This document shows, piece after piece, positions 27,706 to 37,194 of a stretch of DNA of 64,000 nucleotides; positions within the stretch are counted from its first letter, which is position 1, and each line of letters opens with the position of its first letter. The DNA comes from an uncultured Campylobacter sp. (GTDB lineage: Bacteria; Campylobacterota; Campylobacteria; Campylobacterales; Campylobacteraceae). The translations under genes and the position numbers were made by a program. The DNA is taken from the NCBI GenBank assembly GCA_934718785.1, contig CAKVAF010000003.1:1-64000 (forward strand). Reading direction: 5' to 3'. The notes beneath the pieces are model-generated. The model did no database searches. It saw only the letters and a program-made list of their open reading frames with translations, and was not told the DNA's origin.

Positions 27706-28036
27706 TGTTTTTCCTTGTTTAAAATTATCACAGGCTTAGTTTTTGAGTGCTTTTAAGGGGATTTGAATTTATCACTTGGGCAGACTTTATCTTGTCTTGT
27801 CTCGTCTCATTCAAAAAATCCTACACAACCCTTAAAGCACCACCAAAATCCTGCGCTCTTAATTTTAAATTTATATTCTTAAATTTAAAATTCTATGAAA
27901 TTTTGTTTTTTGTAATCTGTATTTAGTTTTCTAGCTTGATTTTAGCGAAATTTCTTTAAAAAATTTATTAACAAAAGATGATTTTTAAGCATAATTTGCT
28001 AAAATGGCAAGATATTTTGAAATTTTAAGGCTTATT
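27706..28036. other. Divergent intergenic region, 331 bases
   Basis: It contains a whole family C element (27733-27856) in opposite orientation to copy 1, then AT-rich DNA with the promoter for rdgB. No gene seen. Confidence 0.6.
27733..27856. repeat. MITE-like palindromic element, family C copy 2
   Basis: Reverse orientation of copy 1. It contains AAAAATCCTACACAACCCTT, the exact complement of the copy 1 core, and terminal GAGTGCTTTTAAGGG. The inside differs from copy 1. Confidence 0.7.
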
Positions 28037-28639
28037 TTGAAAATCTTACTCGCTTCAAATAACGCGCACAAGCTTGCTGAGCTTAAAGAGCTTTTAAAGA
28101 GCTTTGAAATTTATGCTTTTGATGAAGTTTTAAATCCTTTTGATATCGCTGAGACAGGATCTAGCTTTAAAGAAAATGCTTTAATTAAAGCAAAAGCCGT
28201 ATTTAACGCGCTTGATAAAGATAAAAAGAAAGAATTTATAGTGCTTAGCGATGATAGTGGGCTTTGTGTAGAAGCGTTAAATGGCGCTCCGGGCATTTAC
28301 TCAGCGCGTTTTAGCGAGCAAAAAAATGACGCGGCTAATAATGCTAAGCTTATAGCCGAGCTTCAAAGCTTAAATTTAAAGCAAAGTAAGGCTCATTATA
28401 CCGCTTGCATTGCTGCTATTTCACGCTTTGGCGCGCTTTGTGCGCATGGATATTTGCATGGGCAAGTCATTGATGTATTGCGCGGGCAAAATGGCTTTGG
28501 CTATGATTCACTTTTTATACCAAAGGGCTTTACTGAAACTTTAGGCGAGCTTGAGCCTGAGATAAAAGCAGCGATTTCGCACCGCGCACAAGCTTTAAAA
28601 TATATGAAAATTTTACTTGAAATTCAAAAGAAAGGATAA
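28037..28639 (+). CDS. rdgB: Non-canonical purine NTP pyrophosphatase (RdgB/HAM1)
   Basis: About 200 residues, the family length, when started at the TTG at 28037, which has AAGG six bases upstream; the ATG at 28004 would add 11 residues and has no ribosome-binding site. Motifs: [15 protein letters not shown] at the start, [21 protein letters not shown], and [10 protein letters not shown]. It hydrolyses dITP and XTP to monophosphates, keeping deaminated purines out of DNA. Orthologue of Cj1374c. Confidence 0.92.
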   Translation: MKILLASNNAHKLAELKELLKSFEIYAFDEVLNPFDIAETGSSFKENALIKAKAVFNALDKDKKKEFIVLSDDSGLCVEALNGAPGIYSARFSEQKNDAANNAKLIAELQSLNLKQSKAHYTACIAAISRFGALCAHGYLHGQVIDVLRGQNGFGYDSLFIPKGFTETLGELEPEIKAAISHRAQALKYMKILLEIQKKG

Positions 28640-28642
28640 AAA

Positions 28643-28738
28643 ATGCAATCATTTATCAAATACACTTTTATCGTCATTATGGTCTGGGTGGCTTGCGTGG
28701 CTTTGTATATGTTTTTTAGTGGCGGTTTTAGTGAGTGA
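28643..28738 (+). CDS. 31-residue single-pass membrane peptide
   Basis: A short frame three bases after rdgB with AAAGGA at the right distance. It encodes MQSFIKYTFIVIMVWVACVA followed by LYMFFSGGFSE: one hydrophobic helix with a positively charged N-side. The position, ribosome-binding site and membrane helix support a real gene co-expressed with rdgB. No function is recognised. Confidence 0.6.
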   Translation: MQSFIKYTFIVIMVWVACVALYMFFSGGFSE

Positions 28739-29073
28739 AATTTGAAAAATTTAAATCATTTTTAAATGAAAATAAATTTCATAAATTTTAAAGCAGAATT
28801 TTAAAACAGCGGCGCGGGATTTAAAAATTTATAAATTTTTTAAATTTATAAATTTTAATGTATAGCTTGATAAAAATTTTGTATTAATTTTTTATTTAAA
28901 ATTCATTCATTTATAAATTTGACTTTATTTCTCTTATAAATTTAAATGAAAATAGAGTGTTACAATTAGTTATACTTTTGATTTAATTTTAAAATTTTTC
29001 AATTTTTATTTTATTTTCATTAAAAAAATGATATATTGTTTTCACTCTTAAATTTTTAAACAAGGAGGGTAAT
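28739..29073. other. Intergenic region upstream of cstA, 335 bases
   Basis: Very AT-rich. It contains an inverted family B copy (28799-28830) and a TATATT -10-like box at about 29032, 42 bases before the cstA start. No gene seen. Confidence 0.5.
28799..28830. repeat. Dispersed repeat, family B copy 3 (inverted)
   Basis: AAACAGCGGCGCGGGATTTA, the reverse complement of the family B core, embedded in AT-rich DNA. Confidence 0.6.
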
Positions 29074-31320
29074 TTGAATAAAGTTGCTTCAAAATTACTA
29101 TGGGTTTTAGTAGCCATTTTGGGCGCTTGGTGTTTTGGGACACTAGCACTGAATAAAGGCGAAACCATTTCGGCAATTTGGCTTGTCGTTGCTGCAGTTT
29201 GTATCTATGCGATTGGATATAGATTTTACAGCCTTTTCATCGCGGAAAAAGTTTTTGAACTTGATGATAACCGCGCCACGCCAGCTGTTTATAACGGCGA
29301 TGGTAAAAACTTCGTTCCAACAAATAAAATCATTCTTTTTGGTCACCACTTTGCTGCAATCGCGGGTGCGGGTCCTTTGGTCGGTCCTATTTTAGCCGCG
29401 CAAATGGGTTATTTGCCAAGTATGATTTGGCTTTTAGTGGGCGTTGTTTTAGCCGGTGCTGTGCATGACTTTGCCGTGCTTTTCTTGTCTATGCGTCGCA
29501 AGGGTCGTTCTTTAGGCGAGATGATCAAAGAAGAAATGGGTAAAGTTACCGGCGGTATCGCAATGATAGGCATTTTATTCATTATGTTTATCATCGTGGC
29601 GATTTTGGCGATGGTTGTGGTTAATGCTTTGGCTGAGTCTGCGTGGGGATTGTTTGTTATTGCGATGACGATTCCAATCGCTGTGTTTATGGGAATTTAT
29701 ATGAAATTCATCCGCCCAGGACACATCGGCGAAGCGGGGATCATCGGCTTTGCGCTGTTGATTTTAGCCCTTTGGTATGGCCATGCGGTTGCTGATGCAA
29801 GCCATCCTTTGCATCATTATTTCTTACTTGAAAAGAAAACTTTAGCTTTAATCGTCATTGCTTATGGTTTCATTTCATCACTTTTGCCGGTGTGGTTTTT
29901 CCTTGCTCCAAGAGATTACCTTTCTACCTTTTTGAAAATCGGCGTTATCGTGGTTATGGCTTTGGCTGTGCTTTTTGTTAATCCTGATTTAAATATGCTT
30001 AAAGTAACTGATTTCATCGATGGCACAGGAACTGTTTTTGCAGGCTCGATCTTTCCTTTCCTTTTCATTACGATAGCATGCGGTGCGATCAGTGGTTTTC
30101 ACGCGCTTGTTTCAAGTGGTACAAGCCCTAAAATGCTTGAAAAAGAAAGCCACGCAAGAATGGTAGGCTATGGCTCTATGCTTATGGAAAGCTTAGTGGG
30201 TATCATGGCGCTTGTGGCGGCTTGTATCCTTGAGCCGGGACTTTATTTTGCGATCAACACTCCGCTCAATCAACTTGATCCACATGCGACAACTTCACTG
30301 CTTGATGCGAGTTTGGCAGCTCCGGGTGCGATAATCCCTGATTTGCAAGTCGTTGAAGCGAATTTAAAAACGATTTTACAAAACGCTGGCTTTGCGATCA
30401 CTCCGGCTGATTTAAACGACAGCCTAGCAAGCACAAACCATTATGGCTCGATTTTAGGACTTCCTTTTGCTGAGGGAATTCCAGCTCAAGCTAAAGAAAT
30501 TGGCGAACACACCATTCTTTCAAGAACAGGGGGCGCGCCAACTTTTGCTATCGGTCTAGCACACATCCTTCACAAAGTGCCATTTATCGGCGGGGAAAAT
30601 GCGCTGGCTTTCTGGTATCATTTTGCGATTTTGTTTGAAGCACTCTTTATCCTTACTGCTGTGGATGCGGGCACAAGATCAGGTAAATATCTCATCCAAG
30701 ACATTTTAGGTAATGTTTATAAGCCAATGGGTGATACAAGCTCGCCAACTTATGGGCTTATCGCTTCAATTCTTTGTGTTTGTGGTTGGGGCTACTTGCT
30801 CTATCAAGGCACAATCGATCCAAGTGGTGGTATCTTCACACTTTGGCCACTCTTTGGTGCGGCAAATCAAATGCTTGCAGGTATCGCGCTTTTACTTGCT
30901 ACAGTCGTGCTTTTCAAAATGGACAAGGCAAAATACAGCTGGGTGACTATCGTTCCAGCGTTTTGGGTGCTTTTCACTACACTTTGGGCAAGCTTTATGA
31001 AGCTTATGCCAGCAAATGGCGAAAAAGTGCATGATGCAGTAAGCCATGTGGCTGCGGTGCAAAAAGCTCTTGCGATGAAAGCTCAGGCTATTGCTGAAAA
31101 CAACGAAGCTCTTCTCAATAAAGCTAATATCATCATTCATAACAACTTGCTTGATGCTGTGCTTTGCGGCTTATTTATGATCGTCGTTTTTGTGGTGCTT
31201 TTTGAAGCGATTAAAATTTGCTATCTCACTTATAAGGGCAAGGGCGATAAATGGCCTCTTAAAGAAGAACCTTATCACAAAGCAAGTGATTATAGCTACA
31301 CACTTTCAAGCTCTCATTAA
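29074..31320 (+). CDS. cstA: Carbon starvation protein A family transporter
   Basis: 748 residues with about 16-18 membrane segments. It has the family blocks KIILFGHHFAAIAGAGPLVG, FLSMRRKGRSLGEMI and RTGGAPTFAIG. CstA takes up peptides and, in some bacteria, pyruvate; in C. jejuni it supports peptide use during starvation. The start is a TTG with a strong GGAGGG eight bases upstream, so the annotated start is well supported despite the rare codon. It is followed after eight bases by its small partner gene. Confidence 0.92.
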   Translation: MNKVASKLLWVLVAILGAWCFGTLALNKGETISAIWLVVAAVCIYAIGYRFYSLFIAEKVFELDDNRATPAVYNGDGKNFVPTNKIILFGHHFAAIAGAGPLVGPILAAQMGYLPSMIWLLVGVVLAGAVHDFAVLFLSMRRKGRSLGEMIKEEMGKVTGGIAMIGILFIMFIIVAILAMVVVNALAESAWGLFVIAMTIPIAVFMGIYMKFIRPGHIGEAGIIGFALLILALWYGHAVADASHPLHHYFLLEKKTLALIVIAYGFISSLLPVWFFLAPRDYLSTFLKIGVIVVMALAVLFVNPDLNMLKVTDFIDGTGTVFAGSIFPFLFITIACGAISGFHALVSSGTSPKMLEKESHARMVGYGSMLMESLVGIMALVAACILEPGLYFAINTPLNQLDPHATTSLLDASLAAPGAIIPDLQVVEANLKTILQNAGFAITPADLNDSLASTNHYGSILGLPFAEGIPAQAKEIGEHTILSRTGGAPTFAIGLAHILHKVPFIGGENALAFWYHFAILFEALFILTAVDAGTRSGKYLIQDILGNVYKPMGDTSSPTYGLIASILCVCGWGYLLYQGTIDPSGGIFTLWPLFGAANQMLAGIALLLATVVLFKMDKAKYSWVTIVPAFWVLFTTLWASFMKLMPANGEKVHDAVSHVAAVQKALAMKAQAIAENNEALLNKANIIIHNNLLDAVLCGLFMIVVFVVLFEAIKICYLTYKGKGDKWPLKEEPYHKASDYSYTLSSSH

Positions 31321-31328
31321 GGCTTAAA

Positions 31329-31592
31329 ATGGGAACAGCTTTAGTTAAACGAAGCAACACCCTGCCAGCCCCTTTGGGGCTTGGTGCTGAAAGCTTGCTT
31401 GATAAATTTAGAAAGCTTTATCAAAAAAGCGACCGCCTTATCAATCTGCTTGTAGGTATGCCAAGCTATGATAAATATATCGAGCATATGAAAACAAAGC
31501 ATCCAGACCAGCCTATAATGACAAGAAAAGCCTTTTTTAACGAGGCTTTAGAGGCAAGATATAGTGGAGTAGGCGGACTTCGCTGCTGCTAA
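31329..31592 (+). CDS. YbdD/YjiX-family small protein, CstA partner
   Basis: 87 residues of the DUF466 family, with the block GMPSYDKYIEHMKTKHPDQP and a C-terminal RCC. Proteins of this family follow cstA-type genes and are needed with the transporter for uptake in E. coli. AAGG precedes the ATG, and the stop is followed by a clear terminator. It is the Cj0916c orthologue. Confidence 0.85.
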   Translation: MGTALVKRSNTLPAPLGLGAESLLDKFRKLYQKSDRLINLLVGMPSYDKYIEHMKTKHPDQPIMTRKAFFNEALEARYSGVGGLRCC

Positions 31593-31605
31593 GATAATAA
31601 ATTTA

Positions 31606-31638
31606 AACCTTTGCTTGATATCATCAGCAAGGGTTTTT
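31606..31638 (+). terminator. Rho-independent terminator of cstA-ybdD
   Basis: Stem AACCTTTGCT / AGCAAGGGTT (one G-T pair), ten-base loop, then TTTTT. Confidence 0.85.
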
Positions 31639-31841
31639 AAAATTAAATTCTAATACTTAAAAACCTTTTAATTTAAAGGCTTCAATAATAAATTTAGTGC
31701 CTTATTTTAATAAAATAAAAAGCAAATTTAAATTTATAAATTTTTTAATTATCTTCTAAAAATTTGCTATACTTTTGCTTAAATTTTATCATTTTAAAGA
31801 TATAAAATTCTATGAAAATAAATCAGCTAAACGAGGTAAAA

Positions 31842-32618
31842 ATGGCAAAAAAGCAGATAAAAAACATAGCGCAAAAAAACACAAATTTAAACCCTATAAG
31901 TAAAAACAAAGTATCAAAAAATACAAAACAAGCACTTCAAGCAAAACACAAAAAAAACACATCCTTAAAAGCAAAAGCGCGCAAAGAAAATGCGTCTTTG
32001 CAGGATGAAAAGATTTTTTTTTCAAAAAAGGTGCGCCAACGCCAAGAAAGAATCAAAAAAGCGGCTTTAGAGCTTTTTTTAAGCAAGGGTTATGAAAATA
32101 CAAATTTAAAGGATATCATCTAAATTTCAGGAGGCTCGCTTTCTAGCATTTATGATGATTGGGGCAGTAAAGAACAGCTGTTTTTTGATATTTTAACCGA
32201 TGAAATTAAGCAGGATAAAGAAGAAATTATCAATTTGCTTTCAAAGAAAAAACATAAAAGCTTGGAAGAGTTTTTAGAGCTTATCGCGCTTACTTTGGTG
32301 CGCATTTTTAATAAAAAAAAGAGCATAGTATTGATGAAAATTGTTTATCAGCAGTTTTTCAACTCGCCTAAAAATTGCCTTTTGTGGCTTAAAGAAAGTA
32401 AAGAATTATTTATTGAAAGCCTTGTGAGACAAAGATTTGAAAAAGAAAATGCCTTTCTTAAAAATAACGCTGAGCGCCTTTCAAAGATGTTTTGCATGCT
32501 TTTAACCAAATATTGTTTTGATTTAAATGTCTTTTCAAACAAGCCCTTGATGAAGCAAAAAGAACAAGCCGAATACGCAAATTTCGTCGTCAAACTCTTC
32601 TTAAAAAGCGTGTTGTAA
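31842..32618 (+). pseudogene. cmeR: TetR-family repressor CmeR, interrupted by an in-frame stop
   Basis: The frame is that of CmeR: helix-turn-helix RIKKAALELFLSKGYENTNL, then KDII, a TAA at 32121-32123, and in the same frame ISGGSLSSIYDDWGSKEQLFF to the stop at 32616. In C. jejuni CmeR a Lys codon stands at the stop position, so one A-to-T change explains it. The remaining frame is fully open, so the lesion is recent or a sequence error. The product would lack the recognition helix end and the ligand domain. GAGG lies five bases before the ATG at 31842. The first 60 residues are an extra Lys/Asn-rich extension, with a T9 run near 32015. CmeR represses cmeABC, the next genes. Confidence 0.85.
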
Positions 32619-32638
32619 TTCATTTGCCAAATTTAAGT

Positions 32639-32644
32639 TATAAT
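32639..32644 (+). promoter_or_regulatory. Likely -10 box of cmeABC
   Basis: TATAAT just after cmeR, 15 bases before the CmeR-type operator. This arrangement suits steric repression. Confidence 0.5.
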
Positions 32645-32659
32645 TTCTAGCCAAAAAAG

Positions 32660-32675
32660 TGTAATGAATATTACA
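32660..32675 (+). promoter_or_regulatory. CmeR operator upstream of cmeABC
   Basis: TGTAATGAATATTACA, a perfect 6-base inverted repeat with a four-base centre. The C. jejuni CmeR site is TGTAATAAATATTACA, one base different. It lies in the cmeR-cmeA gap. Confidence 0.85.
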
Positions 32676-32814
32676 AAAATTTAAAATAAACTTTTTTAAG
32701 CTTTGTTTTAAATTTGAAAGGATGAAGCATAAATTCACACCGAATTCACACTTCATTTTTAAAATTTCAAAATTTAAATTCACTTTTTAGTTGATATTAT
32801 AAAGAAAGGTTTTT

Positions 32815-33996
32815 ATGAAAAGTCTTTATTTAAGGCACTTTGTGCTTGTTTTTTTTAGTTTTTTATTTTTAGCTTGCTCTAAAGAGCAAAGCAAGGCTGA
32901 AAATCCCCCTGTTGGCGTGCATACACTCACAGCAAAAAGCGCTGATGAGCCACTTGCCTTTTCATACTCAGCTCAGCTTGTTAGCGAAGAAGATGTGATT
33001 TTAAAGCCTAAAGTAAGCGGTGCAGTGAGCGAAAAGCTTTTTAAAGCCGGTCAAAAGATCAAAAAAGATGAACCCCTTTTCATCATCGAACAAGCCAAAT
33101 TTAAAGCCGCAAACGACACCGCAAAGGGTCAATGGCTCGTAGCTAGAGCGACATTTTTTAACGCACAAAAAGAGCATAAAAGAAATGAAGTTTTAATCGC
33201 CAAACAAGCCATTTCTCAAAAAGAATTTGACACTTCACTTGCCAATTACACCAGCGCAAGCGCTAATCTTGAAGCAGCAGCAGCCAGCTTTAAAAGCGCG
33301 CAAATTGATTTAAATCATTCAAGTGTCAGTGCGCCATTTGACGGGGTTGTGGGAGATTCGCTTGTCAATGTGGGTGAATATGTGAGTGCTAGCTCAAGCC
33401 AGCTCGTGCGCATTACAAATTTAAATGAAATTTATGCAGATTTTTATATGAGCGATAAGGATAAACTCAAGCTTGATAGTAATTTTGCAAGCGGAAACTG
33501 GGAGATAGCAAATATCGATGCGAATTTAAGTATAAATGGTGAAGTGTTTAAGGGCAAAGTTGCTTTTGTCGATTCAGTTGTGGATGAAAATGCTAAGGTC
33601 AAGGCAAAAGCGGTGTTTGAAAATAATGAGGGCAGGCTTTTGCCCGGTGTTTTTACGACTATAAATATGGGCGGCTTTGTGCAAAAAAATGGCTTTAAAG
33701 TGCCTCAAGTTGCTATTTTACAAGATCAAAAGCAAGTGGCCTATGTCTATACGATAAAAGAGGGCAAAGTGGCTAAAACGCCCGTAAATATCACTTATCA
33801 AACAAATGAATACGCTATCATTGACAGCGGGCTAGAAAATGGCGATAAAATCATTGTGGATAATTTCAAAAAAATCGGCATAGGTGCCCCAGTCAGTGAT
33901 CTTGGTGCGTTAAATTTAGCGAATTTAAACGGGGCGAATGCAACAAATTTGGCTGAAAAAAATTTAAATTCCGCACAAAGCTTGGCAAAAAACTAA
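32815..33996 (+). CDS. cmeA: Efflux pump periplasmic adaptor CmeA
   Basis: 393 residues. Lipoprotein signal with lipobox FLFLAC (Cys about 21). Membrane-fusion-protein layout: barrel-sandwich halves either side of an alpha-helical hairpin (KGQWLVARATFFNAQKEHKR), then DLNHSSVSAPFDGVVGD and the beta-barrel. It links the inner-membrane pump CmeB to the channel CmeC. AAAGG precedes the ATG. It is intact, and the first gene of the operon. Confidence 0.92.
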   Translation: MKSLYLRHFVLVFFSFLFLACSKEQSKAENPPVGVHTLTAKSADEPLAFSYSAQLVSEEDVILKPKVSGAVSEKLFKAGQKIKKDEPLFIIEQAKFKAANDTAKGQWLVARATFFNAQKEHKRNEVLIAKQAISQKEFDTSLANYTSASANLEAAAASFKSAQIDLNHSSVSAPFDGVVGDSLVNVGEYVSASSSQLVRITNLNEIYADFYMSDKDKLKLDSNFASGNWEIANIDANLSINGEVFKGKVAFVDSVVDENAKVKAKAVFENNEGRLLPGVFTTINMGGFVQKNGFKVPQVAILQDQKQVAYVYTIKEGKVAKTPVNITYQTNEYAIIDSGLENGDKIIVDNFKKIGIGAPVSDLGALNLANLNGANATNLAEKNLNSAQSLAKN

Positions 33997-34005
33997 GGGG
34001 CTAAG

Positions 34006-37000
34006 ATGTTTTCTAAATTTTTTATTGAAAGACCCGTTTTTTCTTGCGTTGTAGCCATTATCATCTCGCTTGCAGGAGCGATTGCTTTAAAATCCTTGCC
34101 TATCGAGCAATACCCCTCGCTCACACCGCCCACAGTAAGCGTGGCAGCCACTTACACAGGCGCTGATGCAGAAACGATCGCACAAACCGTGGCCACGCCC
34201 ATTGAAGATGCGATTAACGGCGTTGAAAATATGATTTATTTAGACACCACGGCTTCGGCAGGTTCGATGAGAATGACGGTGTATTTTAGCATAGGCACAG
34301 ACCCTGATCAAGCCACGATCGATGTGAATAATAGAATTTCAGCCGCTACTGCAAAACTGCCCGATGATGTCAAACGCACCGGTGTCACCGTGCGTAAATC
34401 AGGCTCGGCAATGCTTGCAGCTATTAGCGTGTATTCAAGCGATGGCTCTATGGATGCGACTGAAGTTTATAATTATATCGTTTTAAATATTTTAGATGAT
34501 TTAAAAAGAGTGCATGGCGTGGGCGATGCCACGGCTATTGGCAATAAAAATTACTCCATGAGAATTTGGACTGATCCCAATTTACTTGCAAAGCATGACA
34601 TTACAGCAAGCGAAGTCATCGCAGCTATCAGCGAGCAAAATGCACAATACGCCACAGGTAAAATCGGCGAAGAGCCCGTAACGCAAAAAAATCCTTATGT
34701 GTATTCGATCACGATGAAAGGGCGCTTAAGCAAGGTCGAAGACTTTGAAAATATCATTTTGCGCGCGAATAAAGACGGCTCATTTTTACGCATTAAAGAT
34801 GTCGCAAAGGTGGAGATAGGCTCGCTGCAATATGTCTCGCAAGGGCGTTTAAATGGCAATGACGCTGTGCCGATTATGATCAATTTACAATCAGGCGCAA
34901 ACGCTTTGGACACCATGGATCTTATTCGCGCAAAAATGGCAGAGCTCAAACAAAGCTTTCCTGCTGGGCTTGATTATAACATCGCTTATGATACAACTGA
35001 GTTTGTAAGCGCAAGTATTTATGAAGTGATTAAAACCTTTGCCGAAGCCTTTGTGCTCGTTATTTTAATCATGTATTTGTTCTTAAAAAACTTCCGCTCC
35101 ACGCTCATTCCTATGGTGGCGATCCCTGTATCTTTGCTAGGCACTTTTGCTGGACTTTACACGCTTGGCTTTAGTGTGAATTTGCTCACTTTATTTGCAC
35201 TCATTTTAGCCATTGGTATCGTGGTCGATGATGCCATTATCGTGGTTGAAAATATCGATAGAATCATTCATGAGGATAAAAATATCAGCATAAAAGACGC
35301 GGCCATTCAGTCCATGGGCGAGATCACAAGCCCTGTGATTTCTATTGTGCTTGTGCTTTGTGCGGTTTTTATCCCCGTATCTTTTATGGGCGGCTTTACA
35401 GGCCAAATTCAAAGGCAATTTGCGCTCACACTTGCCATTTCAGTCATCCTTTCAGGCTTTGTAGCTCTAAGCCTTACGCCATCACTTTGCGCGCTATTTT
35501 TAAAGCGCAATATGGGCGAGCCTTTTAAATTTGTAAAGAAATTCAATGATTTTTTTGACTGGAGTACTGAAGTTTTTACCGCTGCCGTGGCGCATGTTTT
35601 AAAGAGGCCAAAGCGCTATGTAGCGATATTTGTACTTATGCTTGTAGCTGTTTTAGGACTTTTTAAAATCGTGCCTAAGGCTTTGGTGCCTAATGAAGAT
35701 CAAGGCGTGATGATCGCCATTACAAATTTGCCGCCTGCGTCTGCTTTGCACCGCACAGTAGATTATATTGATAATCTCTCTAAAGATTTTGATGCTAATG
35801 CTTTGATTAAAAACAATATGTCGATGATAGGATTTGACCTTTTTACAAGCTCACTCAAAGAAAATGCGGGCGTTTCTTTTGTGATAATGAAAGATTATAG
35901 CGAGCGCAATATGACCTCGCAGCAAATGAGTGGAGCTTACATGGCAAAATATATAGGAAATCCTAATGCGATGACCTTTTTTGTCAATCCCCCGCCAATT
36001 CAGGGTTTAAGCTTAACCGATGGCTTTGAGATGTATTTGCAAAATAGAAGCGGTAAAACTTATAATGAAATTCAACAAGATGTCAATAAAGTCCTTGCCG
36101 CAGCCGCGCAAAGAAAAGATCTCGTCAATGTGCGCACCACGCTAGATACTATATATCCGCAGTTTGAGCTAGAAATTGATAGGGATAAACTCAAGGCTTA
36201 TGGGCTGAATATGAGTAGCGTTTTTACCACTATCGCTTCGACGATAGGTTCTTATTATGTCAATGATTTTACCATGTTTGGCAAGAGTTTTCAGGTCAAT
36301 GTGCGCTCACTTGGTGATTTAAGAAACACGCAAGACGCGCTTAAAAATATTTTTGTTCGCAGTTCTAGCGGGGCACAAGTGCCACTGGATGCGGTTTTAA
36401 CGCTTAAAAGAAGCACAGGACCTGATGATGTGAAACGTTTCAATCTCTTTCCTGCGGCGCATATGCAAGGCTCGCCAGCTCCTGGCTACACTTCAGGTCA
36501 AGCCATACAGGCTATTAGTGAAGTGGTCGCACAAACTTTGGGCGATGATTACACCATAGCTTGGAGTGGCTCATCTTATCAAGAAGTTACTAGCTCGGGC
36601 GCGGGGCAAACTTCGATGATTTTAGGGCTGATTTTTGTATTTTTAATTTTAGCCGCGCAGTATGAAAGGTGGCTCATGCCGCTAGCTGTTGTAACAGCTG
36701 TGCCTTTTGCGGTCTTTGGCTCGCTTTTGTTTGTCTATCTTAGAAATTTTGTCAATACAGGCGTGAGCAATGATATATACTTTCAAACGGGACTTTTGCT
36801 TTTGATCGGTCTTTCTGCTAAAAATGCGATTTTGATCGTGGAATTTGCTATGGAAGCGCATTTAAAGCATGGTAAAAACATATTTGAAGCCAGTATCGAA
36901 GCAGCGCGCTTAAGATTTCGCCCTATTTGTATGACTTCACTTGCCTTTTGTCTAGGCATTTTCCCACTTGTCATCGCCACAGGTGCAGGCAGTGCGAGCC

Positions 37001-37194
37001 GCCACTCGTTAGGCACCGGTTTAGTGGGCGGAATGATCGCTGCTTCAACGCTTGCACTTTTATTTGTGCCACTTTTCTTCTATCTTTTAGAAAGCTTTAA
37101 TGAATGGCTGGATAAAAAACGCGGTATAGCGCCTGTAAATTCAAAAACCGCGCCGCAAGTTTCTAAAGGCTTGAAAGGAGATTTAAATGCGTAA
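34006..37194 (+). CDS. cmeB: RND multidrug efflux transporter CmeB
   Basis: 1062 residues, HAE1-type RND pump. It starts MFSKFFIERPVFSCVVAIII. The proton-relay Asp pair lies in GIVVDDAIIVVENIDR, and the second half carries GLSAKNAILIVEFA. Two large periplasmic domains follow the first helix of each half. It exports antibiotics and bile salts in C. jejuni. The last eight bases overlap the start of cmeC. No lesion was seen. Confidence 0.95.
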   Translation: MFSKFFIERPVFSCVVAIIISLAGAIALKSLPIEQYPSLTPPTVSVAATYTGADAETIAQTVATPIEDAINGVENMIYLDTTASAGSMRMTVYFSIGTDPDQATIDVNNRISAATAKLPDDVKRTGVTVRKSGSAMLAAISVYSSDGSMDATEVYNYIVLNILDDLKRVHGVGDATAIGNKNYSMRIWTDPNLLAKHDITASEVIAAISEQNAQYATGKIGEEPVTQKNPYVYSITMKGRLSKVEDFENIILRANKDGSFLRIKDVAKVEIGSLQYVSQGRLNGNDAVPIMINLQSGANALDTMDLIRAKMAELKQSFPAGLDYNIAYDTTEFVSASIYEVIKTFAEAFVLVILIMYLFLKNFRSTLIPMVAIPVSLLGTFAGLYTLGFSVNLLTLFALILAIGIVVDDAIIVVENIDRIIHEDKNISIKDAAIQSMGEITSPVISIVLVLCAVFIPVSFMGGFTGQIQRQFALTLAISVILSGFVALSLTPSLCALFLKRNMGEPFKFVKKFNDFFDWSTEVFTAAVAHVLKRPKRYVAIFVLMLVAVLGLFKIVPKALVPNEDQGVMIAITNLPPASALHRTVDYIDNLSKDFDANALIKNNMSMIGFDLFTSSLKENAGVSFVIMKDYSERNMTSQQMSGAYMAKYIGNPNAMTFFVNPPPIQGLSLTDGFEMYLQNRSGKTYNEIQQDVNKVLAAAAQRKDLVNVRTTLDTIYPQFELEIDRDKLKAYGLNMSSVFTTIASTIGSYYVNDFTMFGKSFQVNVRSLGDLRNTQDALKNIFVRSSSGAQVPLDAVLTLKRSTGPDDVKRFNLFPAAHMQGSPAPGYTSGQAIQAISEVVAQTLGDDYTIAWSGSSYQEVTSSGAGQTSMILGLIFVFLILAAQYERWLMPLAVVTAVPFAVFGSLLFVYLRNFVNTGVSNDIYFQTGLLLLIGLSAKNAILIVEFAMEAHLKHGKNIFEASIEAARLRFRPICMTSLAFCLGIFPLVIATGAGSASRHSLGTGLVGGMIAASTLALLFVPLFFYLLESFNEWLDKKRGIAPVNSKTAPQVSKGLKGDLNA

